This document shows, piece after piece, positions 20,573-30,451 of a stretch of 64,000 bases of DNA. Positions within the stretch are counted from its first letter, which is position 1. Every line of letters starts with the position of its first letter. Source of the stretch: Prorocentrum cordatum (lineage: Eukaryota; Sar; Dinophyceae; Prorocentrales; Prorocentraceae); assembly GCA_963575745.1 (NCBI GenBank), contig CAUYUJ010008569.1:1-64000 (forward strand). Direction: 5' to 3'. The notes beneath the pieces were generated by a model. That model did no database searches. It was given only the letters and a program-made list of their open reading frames with translations, and was not told the DNA's origin. The position numbers were made by a program, and so were the translations under genes.

Positions 20573-20591
20573 AGGAGGAGGAGGAAGAGCT
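20573..20591. repeat. LINE1 target-site duplication, right copy (19 bp)
   Basis: Identical to 11976-11994 (AGGAGGAGGAGGAAGAGCT). Confidence 0.9.
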
Positions 20592-21179
20592 GCAGGGGCG
20601 CCCCGCGCGCGCCGCTCCCGCCCAGGCCCTGCGGCCGCGCGTGCCGCTGCCCTCTCGCCTCGAGGCTACCGCCGCGCGCTGCCGCCGCCCGTCGTCGTCG
20701 CCGCCGGTCGTGCCGTCGCCGCCGTCGTCGTCGCCGTCGACGTCAGCGCCGTCGACGTCGTCGAAGGCGCCGTCTCGGAGGGAAAGATGGGGGGCCACAC
20801 GCGAACCCTACCCCTACCCCCCACGAGTTCTGAGGGGAGGGTGGGGTTCACTCCGTTCGGGAGCTCCCGAGGTGCCTTATAAAAGCGGCAAGGGCGCAGG
20901 GCTGGCGGAGGTCCGCCCGGATCTCTCGGGTCGGCGCTGCGTCCCCGCCCCCGGCGCGCGGTGCGCGGCAGGGGCGGTGGAGTCGCCACCAGGAGTCCAG
21001 CGCCGATCCCAGAAATCTGCGTGGACCTCCGAAAGTTGATGCCCATGCCGTTGTTTCGTCGGCTATCGTCGTCGTGGTCGACGTCGACGTGATTCTCGTC
21101 GGCGTCGTCGTCGTCGTCATCGAGGTCGTCGTCATTCCCCCCTCCCACCCTGCTCCTCTGTGTTTCGGGCGGGAGTTCT
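20592..21179. other. GC-rich intergenic DNA with GTCGTC tracts
   Basis: Holds degenerate (GTC)n at about 20690-20765 and 21060-21140. The segment around TGCGTGGACCTCCGAAAG (21018) matches GCGCGGACCTCCGAAAGGTC at about 31186. No gene recognised. Confidence 0.5.
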
Positions 21180-21345
21180 TTCGCGATAAATCGTTCCAGA
21201 GCGTTCCGGAATGCACCCAGAGCGTTCCGGAGTTCTCTGGAACGGCCGCGGCGGCCGCTACATCCTCCAGAACCGCTTGATCTCAGAGATCCCCGATGTA
21301 TCCAGGTCCGATTTTGTCCCCGTCCTAGCTTCGTCTCAGTGTTCT
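21180..21345 (+). repeat. Dispersed repeat shared with the 3' half of the SERF-gene intron
   Basis: TCTGGAACGGCCGCGGCGGC, AACCGCTTGATCTCAGAGAT and TTTTGTCCCCGTCCTAGCTTC run colinear with 30690-30812 (CCTGGAACGGCCGCGGCGCC, AACCGCCGGATCTCAGAGAT, CTTGTCCCCGTCTGGACTTC). This copy ends CTTCGTCTCAG, the intron copy CTTCGTCTTCGCAG. Confidence 0.8.
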
Positions 21346-21741
21346 CCTTGTCGTCCAACCATTGTTCCCCCTTGTCCACATCATTCATAAACCTCCGCCT
21401 CCTCGCGCTTCTCCTCTATCTTATCCTGCTCCTCAGCATGCTGCTCCTGTTCCTGCAGCTAGTCCCCCCCCCCTTATCCTGACAGCATCGCTCCTCATCC
21501 TCACCCTCCTCTCAACTCTCACCCCTCACCCTTTCACAGGAAGAGAGTAATGGAGAAAGAAGGCGAGAGGATGAACTGGAAAATTATGAGGAACAGCAAG
21601 AGGACTAGGAGGCTGCTTGCCTGACGGGGACCGGGGCTTGCTACACTACTTGGCTCCTCGATCCTCTTTGAGCTTTTAGGATGTCGCCCGCTGCAGATGA
21701 GATAGGAGGAGTAGAGGGAGAAGGATAAGGAGCCTGTTTTT
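21346..21741. other. Intergenic, no gene recognised
   Basis: CT-rich stretch (21380-21535) followed by AG-rich sequence up to the E3 left junction in a TTTTT tract. Confidence 0.4.
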
Positions 21742-21865
21742 CCCGGAAAGGACGCGGGCCCAGGGTTCTCTTTTAGTAGGTTAACCCCCCGGACCCCTGC
21801 GACTTGGGCCGGCGAAATTATTCTGCGATAAATTACGTGCGGGAGTAGGGCCGGCGCAATTATTT

Positions 21866-22372
21866 TTGAGGATGTCTCGAGCGAAACGCTTGTTTTTCAG
21901 AATTTGTTGAGGATGTCTCGAGCGAGACGCTGGTTTTGCAGAGTTGGGGATGTCTCGAGCGAAACGCTTGGTTTCAGAATTTGTTGAGGATGTCTCGAGC
22001 GACACGCTGGTTTTGCAGAGCCGACCGCGACACGGAAAAGCGCCCCTCGCGCAGGAATTCCAAGGATGTCTCGCGCGTGCCGCGTCCCGCGCGCGGGTAT
22101 TTGGATTTCTTGTGGTTTTGACAGGATGTCTCGAGCGAAACGCTTGTTTTCATAATTTGTTGAGGATGTCTCGAGCGAAACGCTGGTTTTGCAAAATTGG
22201 AGGATGTCTCGAGCGGTGGCCTCGTGGGGGGCCAGAATTCAAAGGATGTCTCAGGCGAAATGCTTGTTTTTCACGTCCCGCTCGCAGGAATTCCGAGGAT
22301 GTCTCGCGCGTGCAGCGTCCCGCGCGTAGGAATTCAGATGATTTTGACAGGATGTCTCGAGCGAAACGCTTG
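21866..22372 (+). repeat. Interspersed GTCTCGAGCGAAACGCTTG repeats of E3
   Basis: Repeat of about 25-29 bp, preceded by GAGGAT and followed by a T-run, separated by 15-60 bp of unrelated or degenerate sequence. The core AGCGAAACGCT can form a small hairpin. Confidence 0.88.
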
Positions 22373-22374
22373 TC

Positions 22375-23140
22375 CCCAGCACGTTCCGTAGCGCGTCCCC
22401 TTGGCAGGTCCCGCGATGCGTCCCCATGGCACGTCCCTTGGCACGTCGCTTGGCGCGTCCCTTGAGACGTTCTGCGTCGCGTCCTCCTGGCATGTTCCCC
22501 TGTCCATTAGCTCTGGGCAGCTACTATGTGTTCAGGCAGCTCGAGCTTAAGATCCAGATCAGTTCGGTCAGGACTCGGATGCAAAGGAGGACTCGATCCA
22601 CGAGGCTATAGAGCACAGTCGCGCCATGGCACATCGCAATTCAGCACGGCGCAGCACAGCACTGATTTCGGCACGGTACATCAAGGTCGATACACTCAGC
22701 ATTGCAACTTGGCACGTTCCTTGGCACGTTCCGTGGGGCGTCCTTTGGCGAGTCCCCCTGGCACGTCGCGTGGCGCGTCCCCTGGCACATCCCGTGGCAC
22801 ATCCATTGGCACGTTCCGTAGCGCGTCCCCTTGGCACGTCCCGCGGTGCGACCCCATGGCACGTCCCCTGGCACGTCGCCTGGCGCATCCCTTGGGACGT
22901 TTCGCGGCGCGTCCTCCTGGCATGTTCCCCTGTCCATTAGCTCTGGGGCAGCTACTATGTGTTCAGGCAGCTCGAGCTTAAGATCCAGATCAGTTCGGTC
23001 AGGACTCGGATGCAAAGGAGGACTCGATCCACGAGGCTATAGAGCACAGTCGCGCCATGGCACATCGCAATTCAGCACGGCGCAGCACAGCACAGCCCTC
23101 GGCAGGGTACATCAAGATCGATACTTCAGATATTGCATTT
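22375..23140 (+). repeat. Two 430-bp direct repeats with 12-bp minisatellite in E3
   Basis: Each has (GGCACGTCCCTT)-type units, then CTATGTGTTCAGGCAGCTCG, GGACTCGATCCACGAGGCTA and GGCACATCGCAATTCAGCAC. The same pair exists in E4 (26008-26760). Confidence 0.88.
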
Positions 23141-23228
23141 GCCCGTCACCCAATCAGGTGTCTTTGAAAACGCTGCCATGTGTTACAGTTCTACATTCCT
23201 TTCCGGGTTCGTGGGTCGATCATGTTTA

Positions 23229-23401
23229 GATTCCGGCAAGTTTACTTGCATGGACGGGGGGGGGGCCTGAACCTGAAGCAAGCCGCAAACGACCTGCACG
23301 TGCGGAGACCACGCACGTGGAAAGGCACCTGCACGCTAGCATGCGTTCGAAGAGGGGCGAGGGGGGGGAGCGAACGCCGTGCAAGTAAACTTGCCTGAAT
23401 C
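23229..23401. mobile_element. TIR element C (about 170 bp)
   Basis: Left GATTCCGGCAAGTTTACTTG (23229 on) and right CAAGTAAACTTGCCTGAATC form inverted repeats of about 25 bp with two or three mismatches. The interior is GC-rich with a second inverted pair, GCACGTGCGG/CCACGCACGTGG. Only one copy is in the window. E3 abuts it at the T-run. Confidence 0.75.
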
Positions 23402-23486
23402 CCGTTGTTAATTTCAAAAAACTGTTGTTTATTGGCTTGCTTGTCTGAATTACTGTTGTTGCTGACTATTTTTGTTGTTGCCTTTT

Positions 23487-23487
<1 letters not shown>

Positions 23488-23527
<40 letters not shown>

Positions 23528-23530
23528 GTA
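23488..23530. repeat. (CA)n(TA)n dinucleotide run
   Basis: About 10 CA/AC units followed by about 12 AT units. Confidence 0.95.
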
Positions 23531-23589
23531 TAACAGAAAAACTCGAGGAGGAGGAGGAGGTTGGAGAGAGCGCCCCTCGAGGGGCGCGA

Positions 23590-23735
23590 GGGGCCCGCGC
23601 CGCGAGCGGCCCCACGCTGTGCGCCGCCCGCGCGGCGAGGTGGTCCTCCACGAGATCACCGGGCGGCCCAGGGGCCACGCCTACCTGGACTTCGGCACGC
23701 GGGAGGACGCGGCGGTTGCAGGAACAAAAATGTTG
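23590..23735 (+). pseudogene. RRM-like fragment (gene debris or a lone exon)
   Basis: The frame reads GEVVLHEITGRPRGHAYLDF, then GTREDAAVAGTKM. RGHAYLDF fits the RNP1 motif of an RNA-recognition motif (K/R-G-F/Y-A/G-F/Y-V/I/L-x-F/Y), with His at the aromatic position, and ITGRPRG resembles the loop before RNP1. RNP2 is not seen, nor a convincing start or splice site, so it covers only about half a domain. It could be an exon of a gene with unrecognised introns, or a retroposed fragment. Confidence 0.45.
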
Positions 23736-24059
23736 CATCAGCAGCGCTCCGACGACACATAGCGGGCTTCCCCCCCCCGCCCCTTCCATCCCTCCGGCCC
23801 GAATGTTGGAAGGCATGGCGATCGAGATCTTGAGTTCCGATGTTTTCCGGCCGCCCACCTCCGGGACCTATTGCTCAATATCAAGGCCGGGGTGTGCGGG
23901 GGGGGTATTCGAAGTGGTCCCCCAGTTCTTGATGCACAGTTGTTTGTTTCAGCGGGCCCCCAGCCACGCGCAGAGGGGGGGGCAGGGGGAGGGGGGAAGG
24001 CGTCTCAGAGAAGGAGGCTGCTTCCTAGAAGGCGCGGGCCTGATCTGCAGGCGTAGGGT

Positions 24060-24345
24060 CGGCGCCTTCTGATAAGCAGCCTCTCTAAGAAGGCTCCCCC
24101 CCTCCCCCTACTCTTAAGTAAATCGGGTCTGTCCCTCTACAGGAGGAGCATTCAGAAGTAGTCAACAAATAATTTTGGGAACGATTGCTTGACTATGTTT
24201 GGGCATGTTTTAAGTATTTGCAGATGTTCTTAAACTTTTCACCCAAAATCCGCCTGCAGGGGGACATGCCCGACCTAACGTAAGGCCAGCGCCTTCTGAG
24301 AAGCAGCCTCTCTCCGAGAAGGCTCCCCCCCTCCCCCTGCCCCCT
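24060..24345. repeat. Direct duplication flanking MITE-A copy 1
   Basis: GCGCCTTCTGATAAGCAGCC at about 24063 and GCGCCTTCTGAGAAGCAGCC at about 24290, each followed by TCTCT, AGAAGGCTCCCCCC and TCCCCCT. Confidence 0.75.
24122..24275. mobile_element. MITE-A copy 1
   Basis: Left ATCGGGTCTGTCCCTCTACA and right CTGCAGGGGGACATGCCCGA are inverted repeats. The interior has GTAGTCAACAAATAATTTTG and CACCCAAAATCCGCCTG. The flanks CTTAAGTAA and CTAACGTAA may be a diverged 9-bp TSD. Other copies at 34625-34773 and 35153-35292. Confidence 0.8.
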
Positions 24346-25113
24346 TTGCGCGCGCCGCCAACGGCCGCTCCGCCGCTGTCGCCGCTGGGTGGAGGAGGAG
24401 GGGAAGGAGACCCGTTCGGTAGCAAGTCATGGGAGCCTGGGTGCCCTCGCAAATCCGTGTTCAGGGTGCATTAGCGTCGACAAGTGTCGTGCAATCGATG
24501 TGGGCACACCGATTTCGCGTCCATCAGCGTCGCGTAGCGTCGAGAAGTGTCGACGTAGCGTCGATTAGCGTCGGTTAGCGTCGACCAGCGTCGACGAGCG
24601 TCGATTCGCAAGAGCCAACAAGATGATATGGGAGGCCCCCCTGCGTTGCCGCAGAAGGGTCGGCTGCACGCGCGGTCAGGACGGTCTGCCTGGCGCGTCG
24701 CGCCGCAGACTCAGGCCTACCGCGCCTCGGCGCGACACTCTGACTGCTGCCCAGCCCCAGAGCGTCAACGTCCAGAGCATCCCTCGGGCGGGTGGTGCTG
24801 GAGGGTGACCTGCACGGGGGGCTGGAGAACAGGACCCCCAAAAGGAGCCCCTGAGGGCCCCTTTTGGAGCCAACAGGGGTCCGAAAGGGGCCCGAGAAGG
24901 GCCCCTCTGGCGCCCCTTCGCTTCACCCCCCCATGCAGGGCATCCCCCACTACGGTGGGGGCGTCGGTGAGGGAATGCGCCCAGGAGGCCGCAGACCCTG
25001 GAGGGCTCCTCGTCAGCTGAGGGCGGCGGTGACATCCCTGGCCACGCCTCGATCGGAGCTCTACCTGCTGCCAGCCCCTGGAATCCCTATCCGTTGGTTT
25101 CTCGGCATCTTTT
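24276..25113. other. Intergenic with a TAGCGTCGA-type short repeat (24470-24605)
   Basis: The repeat is a degenerate 9-10-bp unit (AGCGTCGATTAGCGTCGGTT). The rest is GC-rich, with a (GGGCCCCTTTT)-like patch near 24850-24910. No gene recognised. Confidence 0.55.
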
Positions 25114-25237
25114 CCGGAAAGGGCGTAGGCCCAGGGTTCTCTTTTAGAGGTTTACCCCCGGATCCGACGGCTGAAGGGCCGGCGAATTTCTTCTGCGATA
25201 AACAACGAGGTCGCGTAGGGCCGGCGAATTAAAATTT

Positions 25238-26005
25238 GAGGATGTCTCGAGCGAAACGCTTGTGTTTCAGAATGTGTTGAGGATGTCTCGAGCGAAACGC
25301 TTGTTTTGTGTTATAGATTGTCCTCTCCTGGGGGCCAGAATTTAGAGGATCTCTCAAGTGAAATGCTTGGTTTCACATGCCCAGGTCTTGGAGCGAGACG
25401 CTTGGTTTCATGCCTCCAGGTTGCCCAGGCAGAGGTCAAGCGCCAGGATTTGTTGAGGATGTCTCGAGCGAGACGCTTGGTTTGACGCATCCTCGTCGCC
25501 CAGGCGGATGTCTAGAATGAGGAGGTGTTGAGAAAGTCTCGATCGAGATGCTTGTTTGCACGTGTCCAGGTTGCCCAGGCGGATGCCTAGCATGAGGATA
25601 AGTTGAGAATGTCTCGAGAGATACGCTTGTTTTCACGTGTCCAGGTCGCCCAGGCGGATGTCTAACATGAAGATGTGTTGAGGATGTCTCGAGCGAGACG
25701 TTTGCTTCTACGTGTACAGGTCGCCAAGGCGGATGTCTAGAATGAGGAGGTGTTGAAAACGTCTCGAGCGAAACGCTTGTTTTCACGTGCCCAGGTCACC
25801 CAGGCGGACATCTCACATGAAGATGTGTTGAGGATGTCTCGAGCGAAGTACTTGTTTTCACGTGTCCAGTTCGCCCAGGCGGATGTCTAGCATGAGAATG
25901 TGTTGAGGATGTGTTGAGCGAAACGTTTGTTTTCACGTGTCCGGGTCGCTCAGGCGGATGTCTAGAATGAGGTTGTTGACAGGATGTCTCGAGCGAAACG
26001 CTTGT
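25238..26005 (+). repeat. 80-bp composite array of E4
   Basis: Each unit combines the GTCTCGAGCGAAACGCTTG motif with TTTCACGTGTCCAGGTCGCC, CAGGCGGATGTCTAG and AATGAGGAGGTGTTGA. Confidence 0.88.
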
Positions 26006-26007
26006 TC

Positions 26008-26760
26008 CCAGCACGTTCCGTAGCGCGTCCCCTTGGCACGTCCCGCGGTGCGTCCCCATGGCACGTCCCCTGGCATGTCGCCTGGCACGTCCCTTGAGAC
26101 GTTCCGCGGCGCGTCCTCCTGGCATGTCCCCTTATCAGTTAGCTCTGCGGCAGATACTATGTGTTCAGGCAGCTCGAGCTTAAGATCCAGATCAGTTCGG
26201 TCAGGACTCGGATGCAAAGGAGGACTCGATCCACGAGGCTATAGAGCACAATCGCGCCATGGCACATCGCAATTCAGCACGGCGCAGCACAGCACTGATT
26301 TCGGCACGGTACATCAAGATCGATACACTCAGCATTGCAATTTGGCACGTTCCTTGGCACGTTCCGTGGGGCGTCCCTTGGCGAGTCCCCCTGGCACGTC
26401 GCGTGGCGCGTCCCCTGGCACATTCCGTGGCACATCCATTGGCACGTTCCGTAGCGCGTCCTCTTGGCACGTCCTACGGTGCGAACCCATGGCACGTCCC
26501 CTGGCACGTCGCCTGGCGCGTACCTTGGGACGTTTCGCGGCGCGTCCTCTTGGCATGTCCCCCTGTCAATTAGCTCTGGGGCAGCTACTATGTGTTCAGG
26601 CAACTCGAGCTTAAGATCCAGATCAGTTCAGTCAGGACTCGGATGCAAAGGAAGACTCGATCCACGACGCTATAGAGCACAACCGCGGCATGGCACATCG
26701 CAATTCAGCACGGTGCAGCACAGCACAGCCCTCGGCACGGTACATCAAGATCGATACAAT
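26008..26760 (+). repeat. Two direct repeats with 12-bp minisatellite in E4
   Basis: Same organisation as 22375-23140, with few differences. Confidence 0.88.
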
Positions 26761-26857
26761 CAGCATTGCAGTTGCCCGTCACCCAATCAGGTGTCTTTGA
26801 ACACGTTGCCATGCGTTACATTTCTATATTCCTTCCCGGGTTCGTGGGTCGACCATG

Positions 26858-27270
26858 TTAAAGCAGTAAAATCGTCGGCTTCGTAGGTTAAGCCACCTCA
26901 GAGCTCAACCCGGGGGCAGTTTAGAGGTTTCGCTTTCTCGCGGAACAGCGGTTCCTATCGAGACGCGTTTGCTTTCTGCTTCCCTTTGGAACTGGACCCC
27001 GTCCCTCGCCCAATACCTCGGCCCGCCCTTGGGCCATCTTGGACGCTCTGCCGACCAGGCACCCCCCTTGTCCAGGTCCAGGGGAGGGGGTAGGGGGAGG
27101 GGCAAACCCCTCCCCGAAGGGGAGGAAGGAGGGGTGAAAGAGGAACTCCCTAAACCACCTACGCCCAGAGGGCTGGTGGGATTGGTTCCTCGTCCAACGC
27201 CTCCGCCCGCCCGCTGTTGCAGCCTCCTCGCCAGGGCGTCCCCGACAGCACGCTGTTGCAGCCTCCTCGC
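26858..27270. other. Intergenic, no gene recognised
   Basis: Contains a two-copy direct repeat, GCTGTTGCAGCCTCCTCGCC (27212 and 27251), directly before the CTC tract. Confidence 0.45.
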
Positions 27271-27550
27271 CAGGGCGACCTCCTCCTCCTCCGCCTCCTC
27301 CTCCGCCTCCTCCTCCTCCTCCTCCTCCTCCCCCTCCTCGCCCTCCTCCTCCTCCTCCTCCTCCTCCTCCTCCGCCTCCTCCTCTCCTCCTCCTCCTCCT
27401 CCTCCTCCTCCTCCTCCTCCTCCTCATCCTCCTCCCCCCCCCCTCCTCCTCCTCCCCTCCTCCTCCTCCTCCTCCTCCACCTTCTCCTCCTCCTCCTCCT
27501 ACTCCTCCTCCTCCTCCTCCTCCTTCTCCTCCACCTCCTCCTCCGCCCAC
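27270..27550. repeat. (CTC)n tract
   Basis: Imperfect CTC repeats; the long frames through it (up to 489 codons) are artefacts. Confidence 0.95.
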
Positions 27551-27606
27551 GAGGGCGTCCCCGATCGCAGAAGGCGGCGTGGTCGCAGCGGCCTGCGCGC
27601 GCTTTC

Positions 27607-27740
27607 TTGGCATTGCTCGGACGTGTGCGTTTGTTGTTTTATGTTCTCGGCGGGGACCATCGAGGAGCATCCAGGATCATCTTGCTGGAAAAGCACGATT
27701 CCGAAAAATGCACGGGGAATAGACGTCCGAGCGATGGCAA
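27607..27740. mobile_element. MITE-B copy 2 (134 bp)
   Basis: TTGGCATTGCTCGGACGTGT ... GACGTCCGAGCGATGGCAA, with the shared interior CGGCGGGGACCATCGAGGAG. Confidence 0.85.
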
Positions 27741-28916
27741 GTTTGGGTCGGCGCCATCTTTTGCGCCCTCTCTCGAGCCTGATCGATCCCTGTCCGTCCT
27801 GGAGGCGGCGGAGGCTTCTAAGAAGAAGGCGGCCTCTAGAGTGGCCCTTCAGACCAGGAGTTCGAGAGAAGTGCAGCCATGGCGACGAGGGCTTCCCACG
27901 GAGCTCATCTCGACTCCCCCGATCCCTATTCCAAGTCAACTCGACGTCGGATTCCGATCCCGATCCCTGTCCATCCTGGCGGCGGGGGAGGAGGCTCCGA
28001 AGGAGGCGGCCTCCAAGAAGGCCCCAGCCGGAAGCCCGGAGAGCCTCGAGGAGGCCCCCGTGCTTTCACGGGAGCCCCCCCCGCCCCCCTCCCCGCCTTA
28101 TCGATTGGCCGCCCGCCTCGCGCCCCCCGGCCCCCCCGCTCGCGCCGCCCACCTCCGAGGCGGGAATTTGTACATGTCCACTGCCTGGAGGATAAATTTC
28201 TCGGAGGTGGAGAGACCTCCTACCCTGACACGTCGATTAAGGAATTGGCCGTTTGCGGTTCGCGAGGGGGCGTCGCGGCCGTCATGTTTGCGGGTCCAGG
28301 TCCGTCGGTTTCGGTCCCAGGCCGTTTTCCCGACTGGGAGGTTTACTAAAGGGAGGCTTGTCCACCGCCGGATTTCGGGGATCTCGGCAGACGGTGGATA
28401 TGGACATATTCGGACCCCCGGGGGCCAAAATGCAGCAATATCCACCGCCCGCTGGGGCACCAGGACGTCGGTTCCCAGGCGGCCCCAAACCAGGGGCCCC
28501 GAAAGTGCCAATGTACCGCTGCTCCCCGCGCCGCTCCCGGGATGTTCACCGAGCGTGCCTGTCTGCTCGCAGGAAGAGCCTATTCGCAAGCGTCCGAGAA
28601 AAAAACAGGTCGTCCTCGATGTGACGTGTATCGTAGATCCCCCGCGGTGGATCCAGGCCATTTGCGAGCAGCTACTTTGCGAGTAGTGGAACGCGCTTGC
28701 CCAGATGCGTTCTGGCCAGGACTTCGAGGGTAGTCCAGCCGTGGCGACGAGGGCTCTCCACAGGGTGTCGACCCCTCCGGCTCTATTCCGAGCCCAAGTC
28801 CGAGTCAATGCGATTTCGCATTCCGATGAGGGCGTAGCCCGAATTAGTTGCTCGCGAGGTAAGCTGACTGAACTGCACTGAACTGAACTTATCTGAATTG
28901 AACAGACTGGTCGCAC
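27741..28916. other. GC-rich region without a recognised gene
   Basis: A + strand frame stays open to a stop at 28686 but begins inside the CTC tract. Its unique part (from about 27700; TAWRINFSEVERPPTLTRRL) matches no family I recognise. The opposite strand is also open for 272 codons, so GC bias is the simpler explanation. Confidence 0.4.
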
Positions 28917-29560
28917 CGGTTGCGCGACGGTTTGATTCTCGGCCGCCGAGGGCGCAACCTATGGCGCAACCGATAGGAGGCGTTTGTTTTTCTCGGCGGG
29001 TGAGGGCGCAACCTATGGCGCAACCGATAGGAGACGGTTGTATTCTCGGCCGCCGAGGGCGCAACCCATGGCGCAACCGATAGGAGACGGTTGTATGCTC
29101 GGCCGGTGAGGGCGCAACCTATGGCGCAATGGGTAGGAGACGTTTGTATTCTCGGCCGCCGAGCGCGCAACTTATGGTGCAACCGATAGGAGACGTTTGT
29201 ATTCTCGGCCGCCGAGGGCGCAAATTATGGCGCAACCGATAGGAGACGTTTGTATTCTCGGCCGCCAAGGGTATAATTTACGGCGCAACCGATAGGAGAC
29301 GGTTTTGATTCTCGGCCGCCGAGGGCGCAACCTATGGCGCAACAGATCAGGGACGGTCTGATTCTCAATTGCCGAGGGCGCAACCTATGGCGCAACCGAT
29401 AGAAGACGGTTTGATTATCGGCCGCCAAGGGCGCAACCTATGGCGCAACCGATCGGAGACGGTTATATTCTCGGCCGCCGAGGGCGCAACCGATGGCGCA
29501 ACCGATAGGGTTTTGTTCTCAGCCGCCGAAGGCGCAACCTATGGCGCAATCAATAGGAGA
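28917..29560. repeat. 53-bp tandem array (about 12 copies)
   Basis: The unit contains CGATAGGAGACGGTT, ATTCTCGGCCGCCGAGGGCG and CAACCTATGGCGCAA. CTCGGCCGCCGAG is a near-palindrome repeated in every unit. Confidence 0.93.
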
Positions 29561-29669
29561 TTGCTTCTACACGACAGGCTTCCGCCATTCCGCTGGCATC
29601 CCTGCGGCAGGGTCCGTAATTTGGTCCGGCGTTAGCTGCTCTCTTGAACCGCAAGTGGGCCAGCGAGGG

Positions 29670-29855
29670 CGTCGAGGACCAAGGTACCAGGAGAAGGAGG
29701 ACAAGCAGGAGGAGGAAGAGGAGAAACGAGGACGAGGTCCTAGACGAGGACGACGACGAGGAGCTGGAGCAGGAGGAAGACGAGGAGGATGAGGAAGGAG
29801 GAGGACGAGGAAGAGGACGACGACGACGATCAGGATGGGGAGGAGGACGGGGATG
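29670..29855. repeat. Degenerate GGA/GAC purine-rich tract
   Basis: Imperfect AGGAGG and GACGAGGAC repeats encode Glu/Arg-rich junk frames. Confidence 0.85.
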
Positions 29856-30232
29856 AATACGAGTAGTACGAGGACGAAGTGTGGGCATACGTGCGGGCCT
29901 GCGTCCGATTTATGCCAGCCGTTTGGGCTGGCGGTGGGGCCCAAGCGGCGAGCAGTTTGGTGATTACTTGCCAGCCGATTTCCGCCGATGAGATTCCTCC
30001 TGACTTGGCCGCCAAGTTCCGCCGATCCGAACTGTGTCCATCGCCGAGCCGACTCGTCGATTCGATTCTGGGCCCTCCTGCCTCCAGGACGAGCAGCGAG
30101 ATATAGGCATCGGCTGCTCCGCTTTGCTCCTCCTCCCGCGCAGCCGCTTGGGATCACAAGCCTCCGTCGGCGCCCGGCGCGCGCTGCCCCCCCCCTTCGC
30201 CAGAACCGAGAGCACCCGCCGCGCCGCACGCC

Positions 30233-30451
30233 ATGACGCGCGGCAACCAGCGCGAGCGCGACCGCGAGCGCGCCGCGAACCGGTCCGGGGGCGCGGGCAC
30301 GGGGAACTCGACGCTGAAGGCCGCCGACAGCACGGCCGAGATCATGCGCAAGAAGCAGGAGGAGGCCGAGCGGAGGAAGGCCGAGGCCGCCGCCGCGGGC
30401 GAGGAGGTCACCAAGTCCGGCCCCTCGAAGTCGGAGAAGAAGATGGCGCAG
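30233..30451 (+). CDS. SERF-like (4F5 family) small protein, exon 1
   Basis: Starts MTRGNQRERDRERA, the hallmark N-terminus of the SERF/4F5 family. Lys/Arg/Glu-rich sequence follows (TAEIMRKKQEEAERRKAEAA) and the exon ends KSEKKMAQ, codons 1-73. Joined to 30813-30884 the protein is 96 residues, within the usual size for the family. SERF proteins are small, highly charged and intrinsically disordered, and modulate protein aggregation and bind RNA. The start is chosen because the family motif begins at the Met. Upstream of 30233 there is no visible spliced-leader relic, so unlike the transporter this gene looks like an ordinary intron-bearing locus. Confidence 0.85.

Larger units (their letters stand above)
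21742..23224 (+). mobile_element. E3: E-family insertion
   Basis: 1483 bp. Left end CCCGGAAAGGACGCGGGCCC with GGGTTCTCTTTTAGTAGGTT, then GGGCCGGCG blocks. About eleven copies of the GTCTCGAGCGAAACGCTTG motif follow, with variable spacers (21866-22372). Next come two direct 430-bp repeats built of a 12-bp GGCACGTCCCTT-type minisatellite plus a constant segment with CAGCTCGAGCTTAAGATCCA (from about 22375 and 22810). The right end CCTTTCCGGGTTCGTGGGTC plus GATCATG is the same as in E1/E2. Five T precede it and three follow. No coding capacity. Confidence 0.85.
25114..26857 (+). mobile_element. E4: E-family insertion
   Basis: 1744 bp, sister of E3. The left end has lost one C (CCGGAAAGGGCGTAGGCCC), then GGGTTCTCTTTTAGAGG and GGGCCGGCGAATT blocks. 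About eleven GTCTCGAGCGAAACGCTTG-type repeats (25238-26005) are here embedded in an 80-bp unit with GTCGCCCAGGCGGATGTCTAG. Two GGCACGTCC minisatellite/constant-segment repeats follow (26008-26760). The right end is TTCCCGGGTTCGTGGGTCGA plus CCATG, then TT. Confidence 0.85.

Noticed and set aside
20878-20890. TATA-like CTTATAAAAGCGG
   Set aside because: No gene follows within a reasonable distance, dinoflagellate promoters generally lack TATA boxes, and one match is expected by chance.
21866-26005. CRISPR-like array: 25-29-bp repeats with variable spacers in E3 and E4
   Set aside because: The context is eukaryotic, the repeats are degenerate, spacers are partly repetitive and of uneven length, no cas genes are present, and the arrays are internal parts of a mobile-element family.
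27217-28686. 489-codon + strand frame as a gene
   Set aside because: It begins inside a CTC tract, the rest is GC-rich with no recognisable domain, and the opposite strand is open too.
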